Assembly: GCA_018303625.1 (NCBI GenBank)
Contig: JAGVXV010000014.1
Span: 1-46,504 of the forward strand
From: Candidatus Woesearchaeota archaeon
Lineage (GTDB): Archaea > Nanobdellota > Nanobdellia > Woesearchaeales > GW2011-AR4
Direction of reading: 5' to 3'
DNA length: 46,504 bases
Position numbers and translations under genes: made by a program
The notes under the pieces: generated by a model
What the model was told of the DNA's origin: nothing
The model's input: only the letters and a program-made list of their open reading frames with translations
Databases searched by the model: none
Shown: positions 36,424 to 45,269 of the stretch, one piece after another
Position numbering within the stretch: position 1 is the stretch's first letter
How the letters are laid out: every line of letters begins with the position of its first letter

Positions 36424-37586
36424 ACGCAAAAGCAAAAACTTTGGAAGAAGAACTCAGCAGGCAGTCAGATATGATTGACTTGGCGGATGCTTGGATGGAA
36501 AAGACTCAGGGAGTGATTGTACCTGGGGTGGTTATTGATAGAGAGGAGTATATTACAAGAATTCAAGAGTTGCCTGTTTGGGATAAAGTAAAAGACGATT
36601 TAGGTTTCTATACTTCCTTACTTAGTAAAACAAAAGTGAAAATTAATAAAAGTGAAGTAAAAGCTAATTTTGCCGCTCTTAAATTCGGTTTGACAATAGT
36701 TGATACTATTAATCATTTCTTATCCGATCCTGATTATAGTGTTGCAGAAAATCGACCTTTTGGATCACCTAGACCATTAAATAGAATATTAGAAAGTTAT
36801 CGCACCGATTTAAATAATGGATCAGGAGGTTATGAACTTAGAAGAGGCAATGCAATTAAGGTTTTCTATTTGCTCAATAATGGCATAATAACTGAACAAG
36901 ACTTACTTGATGTGGTTGGACTAAGAGAGAGATGGGAAGCATATCAAAAAACAACAGGCATTCCGAGAGAATATCGTGAACTTGCGAAGAAGATACTTAA
37001 CCATTTCCTTAATGATCCAGATTATTATCATGATAAACTACATTCTTTGGGTACCCCTAAGACACTTAAAAATATATTGGATAGTTATAGAACTGATCTT
37101 GAAAATGGAGAAGGTGGATATCAAAATAATAAAGGGGAATGTCAAAGGATATACGGCGCCATCAAGCAAGGTTTAATTACCGAGGAAGAGTTACTAGATT
37201 CTATAGGATTACGTGAGCAATGGGAAGCATATCAAAAAACAACAGGCATTCCGAGAGAATATCGAAGAAAAGCAAAAAAAGTTTTAGAACATTTTCTTTC
37301 AAATGTAAGTTATTGTACTGGAGATAGGTGGAATAAACAAGATTCGCCTAGGAAATTGAAATCAGTTTTAGAAAAGTATAGAACTCATATTAATAATGTA
37401 AGAGGAAGTTTTCACAATTCAAAAGGTGAAGCACATAAAGTGTATGACGCGATAAAAAGAGGGCTACTTAAAGCAGATGATTTACTCAAATCCATAGGCT
37501 TATACGAAGCATGGCAAGATTATCGAAAGACGACAACAGGTAATCCGTTCGTTTTTGATCCGAAAAAATACCAAAAAGCGGCATAA
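36420..37586 (+). CDS. Repeat-module protein A (shared N-terminal domain plus three ~96-aa modules)
   Basis: GTG start overlaps helicase stop (GTGA); modules around GSPRPLNRILESYRTDLNNGSGGYE...; C-terminal NPFVFDPKKYQKAA. Confidence 0.75.
   Translation: MNAKAKTLEEELSRQSDMIDLADAWMEKTQGVIVPGVVIDREEYITRIQELPVWDKVKDDLGFYTSLLSKTKVKINKSEVKANFAALKFGLTIVDTINHFLSDPDYSVAENRPFGSPRPLNRILESYRTDLNNGSGGYELRRGNAIKVFYLLNNGIITEQDLLDVVGLRERWEAYQKTTGIPREYRELAKKILNHFLNDPDYYHDKLHSLGTPKTLKNILDSYRTDLENGEGGYQNNKGECQRIYGAIKQGLITEEELLDSIGLREQWEAYQKTTGIPREYRRKAKKVLEHFLSNVSYCTGDRWNKQDSPRKLKSVLEKYRTHINNVRGSFHNSKGEAHKVYDAIKRGLLKADDLLKSIGLYEAWQDYRKTTTGNPFVFDPKKYQKAA
36932..37264 (+). repeat. Two identical 45-bp copies inside protein A gene, 288 bp apart
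   Basis: ATGGGAAGCATATCAAAAAACAACAGGCATTCCGAGAGAATATCG at 36932-36976 and 37220-37264. Confidence 0.9.
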
Positions 37587-37588
37587 AA

Positions 37589-38776
37589 ATGGCAAATGCT
37601 ACAAGAAGGTCACTGGAAGAAGAACTAAGCCAGCAAGCAGATTTGATTGAGTTAGCTGATGCTTGGATGGAGAAGACTGGGGGAGAGATTGTACCAGGGA
37701 TGGTTATTGATAGAGAGGGATTTTTGGAAAGAATAGTTCAATTGCCAATTTGGAGGAAAATTGAAGGAGATATAGGCACTTATGTAAGGTTAATAGGATT
37801 GAAACAAATTAAGAAACTTGGAACTAGACAAAATGATAAAAATGCATATTTATTGCAAAATGCCTTAACAGTTGAATATGTGTTAAGACATTTCTTAAAG
37901 GATCCTGATTATTGTAGTGATAAGCATAATCCTTTTGGTTCTCCAAAAAAACTTTCAACAGTACTTGAATCTTATTCGGTTTCATTAAATGGGGAAGAAG
38001 GAGGATTTAATTCTAGGAAAGGGGATTGTACAAAAATTTATAAGACAATTCGCCGTAGAAAATTGACATATGATGAATTACTTGGAGTCGTTGGGTTAAG
38101 TGAATTATGGATGGAGCACGAGAAAAGCGTTGGAATGCCAAGAGAAATTAGGAAACTTGCTAAAAAAACAATTGAGCATTTCTTGCAAGATCCTGACTAT
38201 AGTAAAGGAGCCCCTAGTGGAGGATATACATTTGGATCTCCAAAAAGGCTTAAATTGGTACTTAGAGATTATTCAATTTCTTTAAATAATGGAGAAGGGG
38301 GTTATAAAACAAGAAGAGGGGATTGTAACAAAATACAAAAATTAATAGAAAGAGGCAGATTAACTGAGCAGCAACTTCTAGATGCTATAGGTCTTGCAAA
38401 AAAGTGGAGTTATTATGAAAATAGTACAGGTATTTCTAAGGATTATAGGACAGTGGCTTATAAAACACTAGTGCATTTTTTGATGAATCCGCATTATTGT
38501 GGCTATATAAAGGATACACGTAACCCAGTTGGTGCTCCTAAAAAACTTTTAACTGTTCTGAGAGATTATTCAACATCTTTTAATAGGGGTAAAGGTAGAT
38601 TCAAGAGTAAAAAGGGAGATTGCTATATGATTCACGGCGCTATCAATGAAAAAAAGATGACCGGTGAACAGTTACTTACAAGAATAGGCCTCAAACAAGC
38701 TTGGAATGATTATCAAAAATCATTTGCTCAAAATCCCTTTGTTTTCAATCCAAAGAAATACAAAATTGCAGCTTAG
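37589..38776 (+). CDS. Repeat-module protein B, tandem paralogue of protein A
   Basis: Same N-terminus (LEEELSQQADLIELADAWMEKT), three modules, and C-terminal NPFVFNPKKYKIAA. Confidence 0.75.
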   Translation: MANATRRSLEEELSQQADLIELADAWMEKTGGEIVPGMVIDREGFLERIVQLPIWRKIEGDIGTYVRLIGLKQIKKLGTRQNDKNAYLLQNALTVEYVLRHFLKDPDYCSDKHNPFGSPKKLSTVLESYSVSLNGEEGGFNSRKGDCTKIYKTIRRRKLTYDELLGVVGLSELWMEHEKSVGMPREIRKLAKKTIEHFLQDPDYSKGAPSGGYTFGSPKRLKLVLRDYSISLNNGEGGYKTRRGDCNKIQKLIERGRLTEQQLLDAIGLAKKWSYYENSTGISKDYRTVAYKTLVHFLMNPHYCGYIKDTRNPVGAPKKLLTVLRDYSTSFNRGKGRFKSKKGDCYMIHGAINEKKMTGEQLLTRIGLKQAWNDYQKSFAQNPFVFNPKKYKIAA

Positions 38777-38815
38777 ATTAACTACCCAATAGTTTATAAA
38801 AAGAATAGTATTACT

Positions 38816-39760
38816 ATGATTAAAATGGATCTTGACCAAGAATTAAAAAAACAAGCCGTAATAGTAGATTTAATTAGAGCATTAAAGGTTGATGAACAAA
38901 GAAAGCTGCACATAAGCGGTGTTCTTTATAATAGAGATATTGATGAACTTGTTAATCAAAAGGATATAGAGGCAATAAAAGCCAAATTGAGTGGCAGGAG
39001 AGTTGTACTAAATCCGCGGCAAAAAGAACTAGCAATTGTTGTTGAGCATTTAGCAGATTTCGATGATTCTATAGGCTCATGGATAACAAACCTCTCTAAA
39101 GGAGACACAGTTTACGCAATTGAGCATGTCCTTATGGGCTATGATGCGAATACTCGTAAATTTGTAGCGGAAGGTACTGGATCACATTTAGTAGGTAAAC
39201 TTAGTTTTCCAGAATTGCAAGTATTGAAAAGATACAGTAAATTTGCAGCAGACATTGAAGGATTGTATAAAAGTGTTAGAGGAAAATTAAATTTCAGTAA
39301 AGATGCCAATACTGTTGCTAAATTTTTAGTAGGAAAATCACTTTATTTGCCCGTATATCTTGCTAAAGGAAAAAGGCCAAAAGATACTTATGTAACCTTG
39401 ATTGAGACAGAAGGTTTTGAAACAGACGAGACTGTAACCAGGCAGAGATATTGCATGCTTGCATCCCCAGGTGAATTGAGGACAATGCCATTTAGGGGTC
39501 TGAATTTACTGAATGTTGGAACGCTTGAAGCAGAAACACCATCATGTGTGATGATCAATGCAATAGCTTTTGGAGACCAATTTATCGAAGGTCCTGGAAG
39601 AGTTGGAAATGTATTAAATGCCACAAGATTAGAAGGTAAAGTTCTTAATAAGGACATAGAAATTATTGGCAATACGGCAAAAAGCGGATATATGCCTGGA
39701 CCTGCTCAATATAGTACAGGAAGATACAGGATGCAAGAACCATTAAAAGCAAACAATTAG
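38816..39760 (+). CDS. Hypothetical protein C of the helicase-methyltransferase locus
   Basis: 314-aa ORF; N-terminus (LDQELKKQAVIVDLIRALKVDEQRKLHISGVLYNRD) resembles A/B N-termini; own TATA-like TTTATAAAAAG upstream. Confidence 0.65.
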   Translation: MIKMDLDQELKKQAVIVDLIRALKVDEQRKLHISGVLYNRDIDELVNQKDIEAIKAKLSGRRVVLNPRQKELAIVVEHLADFDDSIGSWITNLSKGDTVYAIEHVLMGYDANTRKFVAEGTGSHLVGKLSFPELQVLKRYSKFAADIEGLYKSVRGKLNFSKDANTVAKFLVGKSLYLPVYLAKGKRPKDTYVTLIETEGFETDETVTRQRYCMLASPGELRTMPFRGLNLLNVGTLEAETPSCVMINAIAFGDQFIEGPGRVGNVLNATRLEGKVLNKDIEIIGNTAKSGYMPGPAQYSTGRYRMQEPLKANN

Positions 39761-39787
39761 TAATATCTTCTTAAGTTATGGTATCAT

Positions 39788-41095
39788 TCACAACACTCTC
39801 ACATGCCTTACCCTTTTCTCTATAAGCTCTTTTGTTCCAATATCTTTTCTGTGAAAGACATTTCCTTTGATGCTTTTTGTTGCCTCTTCAGCTATTTTTT
39901 CAGCTTCTTCCAGATTGTTTCCTATTCCCAATAATGCAATCGCCCTTGAGCCTGTCATGTACAATGCATCATCTTTTTCCTCAACAGCAGCGTAATAAAG
40001 CCTTGCTTCTTTAGGAATATTTTCAATTGTTATTTTTTCCTTTACAGGCTTTTCCGGATATCCTTTTGGGACAATGTATTTGCATACAGTTGCCTTTTTC
40101 GCAAACTCAACCTTAAAGCGGCTTAATTCCTGCGTTATCATAGCCTGGCAGACAGAAACAAAATCCGTTTTTAATAAAGGCAGAACATTCATCGCTTCAG
40201 GATCTCCAAACCTTGCGTTGTATTCAAGCAATTTAACCCCGTCCCTTGTCAGAATAAAGCCGCCGTACATAATGCCATTGTAGTATTCTCCTGTCTCCAA
40301 ATAGATTGACTGCGCAACCTGCCTCGTTATTTTTAATGCCTCGTCAACATGCGCTTTTTTCAGAAAAGGCAGCAGATGGCTTTCGCATGAATAAGAGCCC
40401 ATGCCTCCCGTATTGCTTCCTTTGTCATCTTCAAAAGCCCTTTTATGGTCCTGCACCGGAGGCGTTGCAATAACAGTTTTTCCATCAGTTAAGCATTGCA
40501 AAGAAAATTCCTCCCCATCAAGCTTTTCCTCGGCAATAACCGCAGGATGCGTTTTTAAGACTTCACTGCAATATTTTAAAGCCTCTTCCTTTGTCTGGAA
40601 ATGGTCGCCCTGGACTTTAACTCCTTTGCCCGCAGTCAGGCCATCGGGCTTTATAACAACAGCCTCAATTCCATTTAAAAAATTTTTAATTTCACCGGAA
40701 TTTTCTTTTGTAAAAACCCTGAATTTTGGGTTTCCGCCAATATGGTACTTTTCCAATAAATTCCTTGCAAAGCTCTTGCTTGTCTCCAATTGCGCCAGTG
40801 TTTTATTCGGGCCTATGCTCGGAATGCTTATTTTCTTCAGCTCATCGACAACGCCCTCATTTAAAGGGTCCTCAGGGCCGATGAAAGCGAAATCAATGCT
40901 GTTTTCTTCCGCGAAGTTTGTTATTTTCCCAAGCTCATTGTAATTTCCAATTGCAGTATATTCGCTTAATTTCGCAATGCCGGGGTTTTTTGACTTCATG
41001 AAGGAAAAAAGCTCCACTAAAGTATTTTTCTTCAGCGCTTCTGCTATTGCATGCTCCCTTGCGCCATGCCCCACTAATAAAACGCGAATCATCAA
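39788..41095 (-). CDS. purD: Phosphoribosylamine-glycine ligase PurD
   Basis: VLLVGHGAREHAIAEAL, FIGPEDPLNEGVVDELK, VIKPDGLTAGKGVKV, GGMGSYS, LEYNARFGDPEAMNVLPLL. Confidence 0.97.
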   Translation of the reverse strand: MMIRVLLVGHGAREHAIAEALKKNTLVELFSFMKSKNPGIAKLSEYTAIGNYNELGKITNFAEENSIDFAFIGPEDPLNEGVVDELKKISIPSIGPNKTLAQLETSKSFARNLLEKYHIGGNPKFRVFTKENSGEIKNFLNGIEAVVIKPDGLTAGKGVKVQGDHFQTKEEALKYCSEVLKTHPAVIAEEKLDGEEFSLQCLTDGKTVIATPPVQDHKRAFEDDKGSNTGGMGSYSCESHLLPFLKKAHVDEALKITRQVAQSIYLETGEYYNGIMYGGFILTRDGVKLLEYNARFGDPEAMNVLPLLKTDFVSVCQAMITQELSRFKVEFAKKATVCKYIVPKGYPEKPVKEKITIENIPKEARLYYAAVEEKDDALYMTGSRAIALLGIGNNLEEAEKIAEEATKSIKGNVFHRKDIGTKELIEKRVRHVRVL

Positions 41096-41140
41096 ACCAC
41101 CAAGAAAAAGAATAAAATAGGCTTATTTATAGGTTTTGGT

Positions 41141-42214
41141 TTAGGCTGCCTTCACTAGACCTTGACTTGTATCGAGCCTATACCTGGCTCCAAGCGCTTT
41201 CATGACAGCTGCGACTGCCTTGGGGCCGCCCCCATAAGCCACTACGCCCAATTGAACATAATCAGCACCAAGTGCAAAGCAATTTGCAATGTCCCTTATG
41301 CCATCTTCTACAGAGCCTTTCAGTGAATCTTTGGCTTCTACCGCAACACCACCGCTTGCGAATATTGGCAATAAATAGTTCATCCTCATTGCAGTGCGAA
41401 GGGCATAATCCCTGTATTCTCTTAACCTTAACCCGGACATTTGAGGTATTTTTTCCTTTGGAATTTTCTTAAAAGGCACTGGCGGCTCTGCTTTGATGCT
41501 GTTTACTAATGTAACAGAATCAAAATATTTCTCTGATGTGTAACCAAGATGTGTTTCGAGCTCCGGGCTAGGCCATAATTTCGCGATTAAACAATATCTG
41601 TCAGGGGGAAAGATGTCCCTTATCGCGCTAAAAAGTACTTTGAAGTCGGAATTGGCCCTATTTTTTATATACCTTTTTTCTGCTTCATTTAGGTTTGGAA
41701 TGCTATTTAAGTAGTCGTTCAAATATTCATCGCAGTTAACCAATTTATTTCCTAAAATCTCATTTTTATATTTTTGAACAAGGCTCCTATAAGTATACCT
41801 AAAATTGATTTCAATTATAGGTGTATGCTGGTCAGGAAGATATCTTTGCATGTTTACCCATGCATCTGCATCTATGTTCTTACTCCCTATGCTTGGTATT
41901 ACAGCAACGCCTTCGCTAATGAAACCATTAAGCACGCGTCCTATTACTCCATGCTTATGGTAAAAATCCGGGCTTTCGCTGCATGTTGTCCCAGTATGAT
42001 ATAAAGTCTTTTCATCATCCTCCCATTTTCTTTTTACTTTGGGTTTTTCTCCTGCCCTATAGTCATAATCCATCATAGTTTTAGTGATAACATACCCTAT
42101 GCCTGCCTCCCAAAATTTCATTATAAGCTCTTCCTCTTTCTCTATTGAAAATATTGAAGCCAATCCTATTCTGCTCCTTGCTCCAATGGCCATAATTATT
42201 TTTTCTAAATTCAT
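41141..42214 (-). CDS. Dihydroorotate dehydrogenase-like FMN TIM-barrel protein
   Basis: WEAGIGYVITKTM, IIEINF, PIFASGGVAVEAKDSLKGSVEDGIRDIANCFALGADYVQLGVVAYGGGPKAV. Confidence 0.6.
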   Translation of the reverse strand: MNLEKIIMAIGARSRIGLASIFSIEKEEELIMKFWEAGIGYVITKTMMDYDYRAGEKPKVKRKWEDDEKTLYHTGTTCSESPDFYHKHGVIGRVLNGFISEGVAVIPSIGSKNIDADAWVNMQRYLPDQHTPIIEINFRYTYRSLVQKYKNEILGNKLVNCDEYLNDYLNSIPNLNEAEKRYIKNRANSDFKVLFSAIRDIFPPDRYCLIAKLWPSPELETHLGYTSEKYFDSVTLVNSIKAEPPVPFKKIPKEKIPQMSGLRLREYRDYALRTAMRMNYLLPIFASGGVAVEAKDSLKGSVEDGIRDIANCFALGADYVQLGVVAYGGGPKAVAAVMKALGARYRLDTSQGLVKAA

Positions 42215-42227
42215 TTTCTAACAATTT

Positions 42228-42302
42228 TTAGAATGATTCCTCCAATTCACCAAATAATTCTTCAATGCTCATGTCCAAATCAAATTCCTGTTCATATGGC
42301 AT
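42228..42302 (-). CDS. Possible 24-aa acidic microprotein
   Basis: MPYEQEFDLDMSIEELFGELEESF* immediately upstream of the TIM-barrel gene on the same strand. Confidence 0.3.
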   Translation of the reverse strand: MPYEQEFDLDMSIEELFGELEESF

Positions 42303-42364
42303 CTTAATCCTAACACAAGTTTGCAAGAAAAAGCAGAGTAAGTAAAAATACTTGGTTCATCAAA

Positions 42365-42452
42365 AAATCAACTATAAGTTTACTTTTTTAAACAAAAAGA
42401 TTAAGTAAAAAATCAACCAAACATTTATAAATAATCAAAAATTAGTTGATTT
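42365..42452. promoter_or_regulatory. Three AAATCAAC-type sites around the regulator TATA box
   Basis: AAATCAAC at 42365-42372 and 42410-42417; inverted GTTGATTT at 42445-42452 touching the ATG; TATA ATTTATAAATA between. Confidence 0.5.
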
Positions 42453-43304
42453 ATGGTACTGAATGTAACATTGCCGCAGCTTGAGCAGCAAAAAAAGGCA
42501 AAAGACCTTATCATCAGCATTCTTTCTATGAAGCATCCCTTAAGCTCCAAGAGAATCTATAACGAGATCAAGAGAAGATATGGCTATAGTGCAACATACC
42601 AAGCAATTCATAAGAGCATTTTGCAGCTGCTTGAGCAAGGGGTTCTTGTAAAAGAAGATATGGAATATTCTATCAATATGCAGTGGATTGATGAGATAAG
42701 CAATTTTGTTGACAGAATGAAGGAAAACTATGAGACGCAGAAAAAATACCCTTTCGGAATTTTGGATATGCAGACAAGCGAAAACATGCAGATGATAATT
42801 TTCAGCGATTTCCTTGGGGCAGAGCTTTTTAACATGAAGCTTTTGGACAAATATTGCTCAAACCTAAAAAATAAGGAGCCTTTTTGCGCACATATACAGC
42901 ATATAAAAAGGCCAGTATTCCAGTCAGGGCAGGCCTTCGAGACATTAAAAATTTTTAAAAAGGCCAAGATAGGAAAGTATATTTTGGTAAGGGGTGATAC
43001 CTTAATTGACAAATGGTGCGTTAAGTTCTATGAAGGGGTTTTTAATTATGCTTTAGGGGTTGATGTTGCAAAAGACTATGAAACTTATATTTTAGGGGAT
43101 ACTGTAACCCAGCTGTACATACCCCAAGAGATAGCCAAAAAAATTGAGTTTATATACAATAACAATAAGAGCATTGATGACATTAAAGTCCCTGAAATCT
43201 ATAGGGATGTTTACGAAAAGAAGTGCAGAGTGCAATTGCTGATATATAAAAACCCGGAAATTGCGGAGCAGCTAAGGCAGAAAACATTAAGTTATTTCAA
43301 ATAG
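42453..43304 (+). CDS. Winged-HTH transcriptional regulator
   Basis: AKDLIISILSMKHPLSSKRIYNEIKRRYGYSATYQAIHKSILQLLEQGVLVKE. Confidence 0.75.
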   Translation: MVLNVTLPQLEQQKKAKDLIISILSMKHPLSSKRIYNEIKRRYGYSATYQAIHKSILQLLEQGVLVKEDMEYSINMQWIDEISNFVDRMKENYETQKKYPFGILDMQTSENMQMIIFSDFLGAELFNMKLLDKYCSNLKNKEPFCAHIQHIKRPVFQSGQAFETLKIFKKAKIGKYILVRGDTLIDKWCVKFYEGVFNYALGVDVAKDYETYILGDTVTQLYIPQEIAKKIEFIYNNNKSIDDIKVPEIYRDVYEKKCRVQLLIYKNPEIAEQLRQKTLSYFK

Positions 43305-43392
43305 AATTTCTATTTTTATATAATTTATATAAATTTTGAAACACAGAAACATTTAAATATTACTGCCACCTATATTACAATTAGGGGGTTTT

Positions 43393-44937
43393 ATGTCAGA
43401 AAATCTTCATGAGAATTGCGGAATTGCAGCTGTCTACATCAAGGAGAATGGCAATGGGGAGGCTGCAAATAAGGCTCTGTTCTACCTTTATAAACTGCTG
43501 CTGAACCTGCAAAACCGCGGCCAATTAAGTGCAGGCGTAACAACATACAACCCTCACAGGGAGCAACTGCTGGATACGCACCGCGACCTGGGACCCGTCA
43601 ATGAAGTCTTTAAAACAAGCGACAGGGAGCAAAGCCTGAAGATATTCAAGAGGTATGCTGGCACAAAAGGCATTGGCCATGTAAGGTATGCCACTTCGGG
43701 CAGTGAGGAAAGGGGCTATGCGCAGCCCTTTGAAAGGCACCATGGCAAATTGTGGAAATGGTTCAGCTTCTGCTTCAACGGCAATCTTGCAAATTACACT
43801 GTCCTGAAGAAAAACCTTGAAAAATTAGGCTATTACATGACGCACCAGGCAGATACAGAAGTCATTATGCATTACCTTTCAAAGGAATTCGCGCCCAAGA
43901 AAAAGCCTGATTTGGTTAAGGTGTTTTCAAATCTGGCAAGGATTTTTGACGGCATGTACAACATTGCATTCATAAATGCCGATGGAGACATAATTGTTGC
44001 GCGCGACCCCTATGGCTTCAGGCCTTTGGTTTACGGCTTTAATGACAGCATTTTCATGGCTGCCTCTGAAAGCAATGCCTTGATTAACTGCGGCATAACT
44101 GACTACAAGCCTCTGGAGCCCGGGCATTTGATCTGGGTCAGGAACGGCAGCATAAAAGTGCATAAATTTGCCGAATCAAAAGGCACTGCGCATTGCATGT
44201 TCGAGTGGGTTTATTTCTCAAATGTAAGCTCTGTGAATGACGGAAAGCCTGTTTATGTCAGCAGGACAAAGCTTGGCAAAGAGCTGGCAAAATTAGAGAC
44301 AGAAAAAGCAACTAATGAGCATATTGTTGTCCCTGTGCCTGATACTGCAAAAGCAGCAGGGGATGCGTTTGCCTATGAATTGGGAATTCCTTCACGCGAG
44401 GGCCTGATAAGAAACAGGTATGTTGGAAGGACATTCATTGAAGGCTCAAGCAGGGATGACCGCGTCCAGAACAAGTATACAGTCATCAAGGAAGTTGTTG
44501 AGGGGAAAAAGGTTTTTCTTGTTGATGACAGCATTGTCCGCGGCTCCACAACAGGGCAGATTGTAAGGTATTTGAAAAAAGTCGGAGGCGTAAAGGAAGT
44601 GCATGTAAGGGTCACGTGCCCTCCAATCCGCGGCCCGTGCTTTTACGGCATTGACATGTCAACTGTTTCCGAGCTTCTTGTCCCGAAGTTTGAAAAAAAT
44701 CCCAACTCAGGGGAAATTTCAAAAGAAACCTGCGATAAAATCGCAAAGGAAATGGGCGCTGATTCTTTAATCTATCAGACAGTTGGCGGGCTTGTAAGAT
44801 CAATAGGCTTCCCGAAAAGCCAGCTCTGCACTGCCTGCATAACAGGCGAATATCCAACACTATGGGGAAAAAAGCTCATTAAAGTCGCGTGGGACAACTA
44901 CAAGAAAGGCATAAAGGAAAGGACTTACAGCTGCTGA
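43393..44937 (+). CDS. purF: Amidophosphoribosyltransferase PurF
   Basis: ENCGIAAVYIKE (N-terminal Cys after short propeptide), LQNRGQLSAGV, GHVRYATSGS, VFLVDDSIVRGSTTGQIVRYLK. Confidence 0.97.
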   Translation: MSENLHENCGIAAVYIKENGNGEAANKALFYLYKLLLNLQNRGQLSAGVTTYNPHREQLLDTHRDLGPVNEVFKTSDREQSLKIFKRYAGTKGIGHVRYATSGSEERGYAQPFERHHGKLWKWFSFCFNGNLANYTVLKKNLEKLGYYMTHQADTEVIMHYLSKEFAPKKKPDLVKVFSNLARIFDGMYNIAFINADGDIIVARDPYGFRPLVYGFNDSIFMAASESNALINCGITDYKPLEPGHLIWVRNGSIKVHKFAESKGTAHCMFEWVYFSNVSSVNDGKPVYVSRTKLGKELAKLETEKATNEHIVVPVPDTAKAAGDAFAYELGIPSREGLIRNRYVGRTFIEGSSRDDRVQNKYTVIKEVVEGKKVFLVDDSIVRGSTTGQIVRYLKKVGGVKEVHVRVTCPPIRGPCFYGIDMSTVSELLVPKFEKNPNSGEISKETCDKIAKEMGADSLIYQTVGGLVRSIGFPKSQLCTACITGEYPTLWGKKLIKVAWDNYKKGIKERTYSC

Positions 44938-45002
44938 TTAAGCCTATGATAGTTTAGTATTCTGAATCAATACATTCGCTTCGCTCACGAAATTTAGGCT
45001 CA

Positions 45003-45031
45003 GCAAAAATTGCCCTGCCACTAATTTTTGC
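45003..45031. terminator. Hairpin downstream of purF
   Basis: GCAAAAATT (45003-45011) / AATTTTTGC (45023-45031), 9-bp perfect arms, 11-nt loop. Confidence 0.3.
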
Positions 45032-45269
45032 CTCGGATTTGCCAATAATTAAAAATTTATTCCAAAGCTTCATTTTACTCCATCTTCAAAAACTCATCAA
45101 TATATTTCATTGTTTTTTCCTTCATTTCAACATTAATTGAAACCTGCTTTCAATAGACCGTTTTCTTCAGATGCAAAATGCTTTCTCTAAATAAGTCCAC
45201 CAAAATAGACTTCGAATAATAATATTTATATAAGCAAGTAATTTCACATATATACTGAGGCAGGATACT

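Noticed and set aside
36932-37264. CRISPR-like reading of the 45-bp repeats
   Set aside because: Only two copies, in frame inside a coding sequence, no spacer array or cas genes; explained by protein module repetition.
40401-40943. 180-aa plus ORF opposite purD
   Set aside because: Antisense shadow of a clear PurD.
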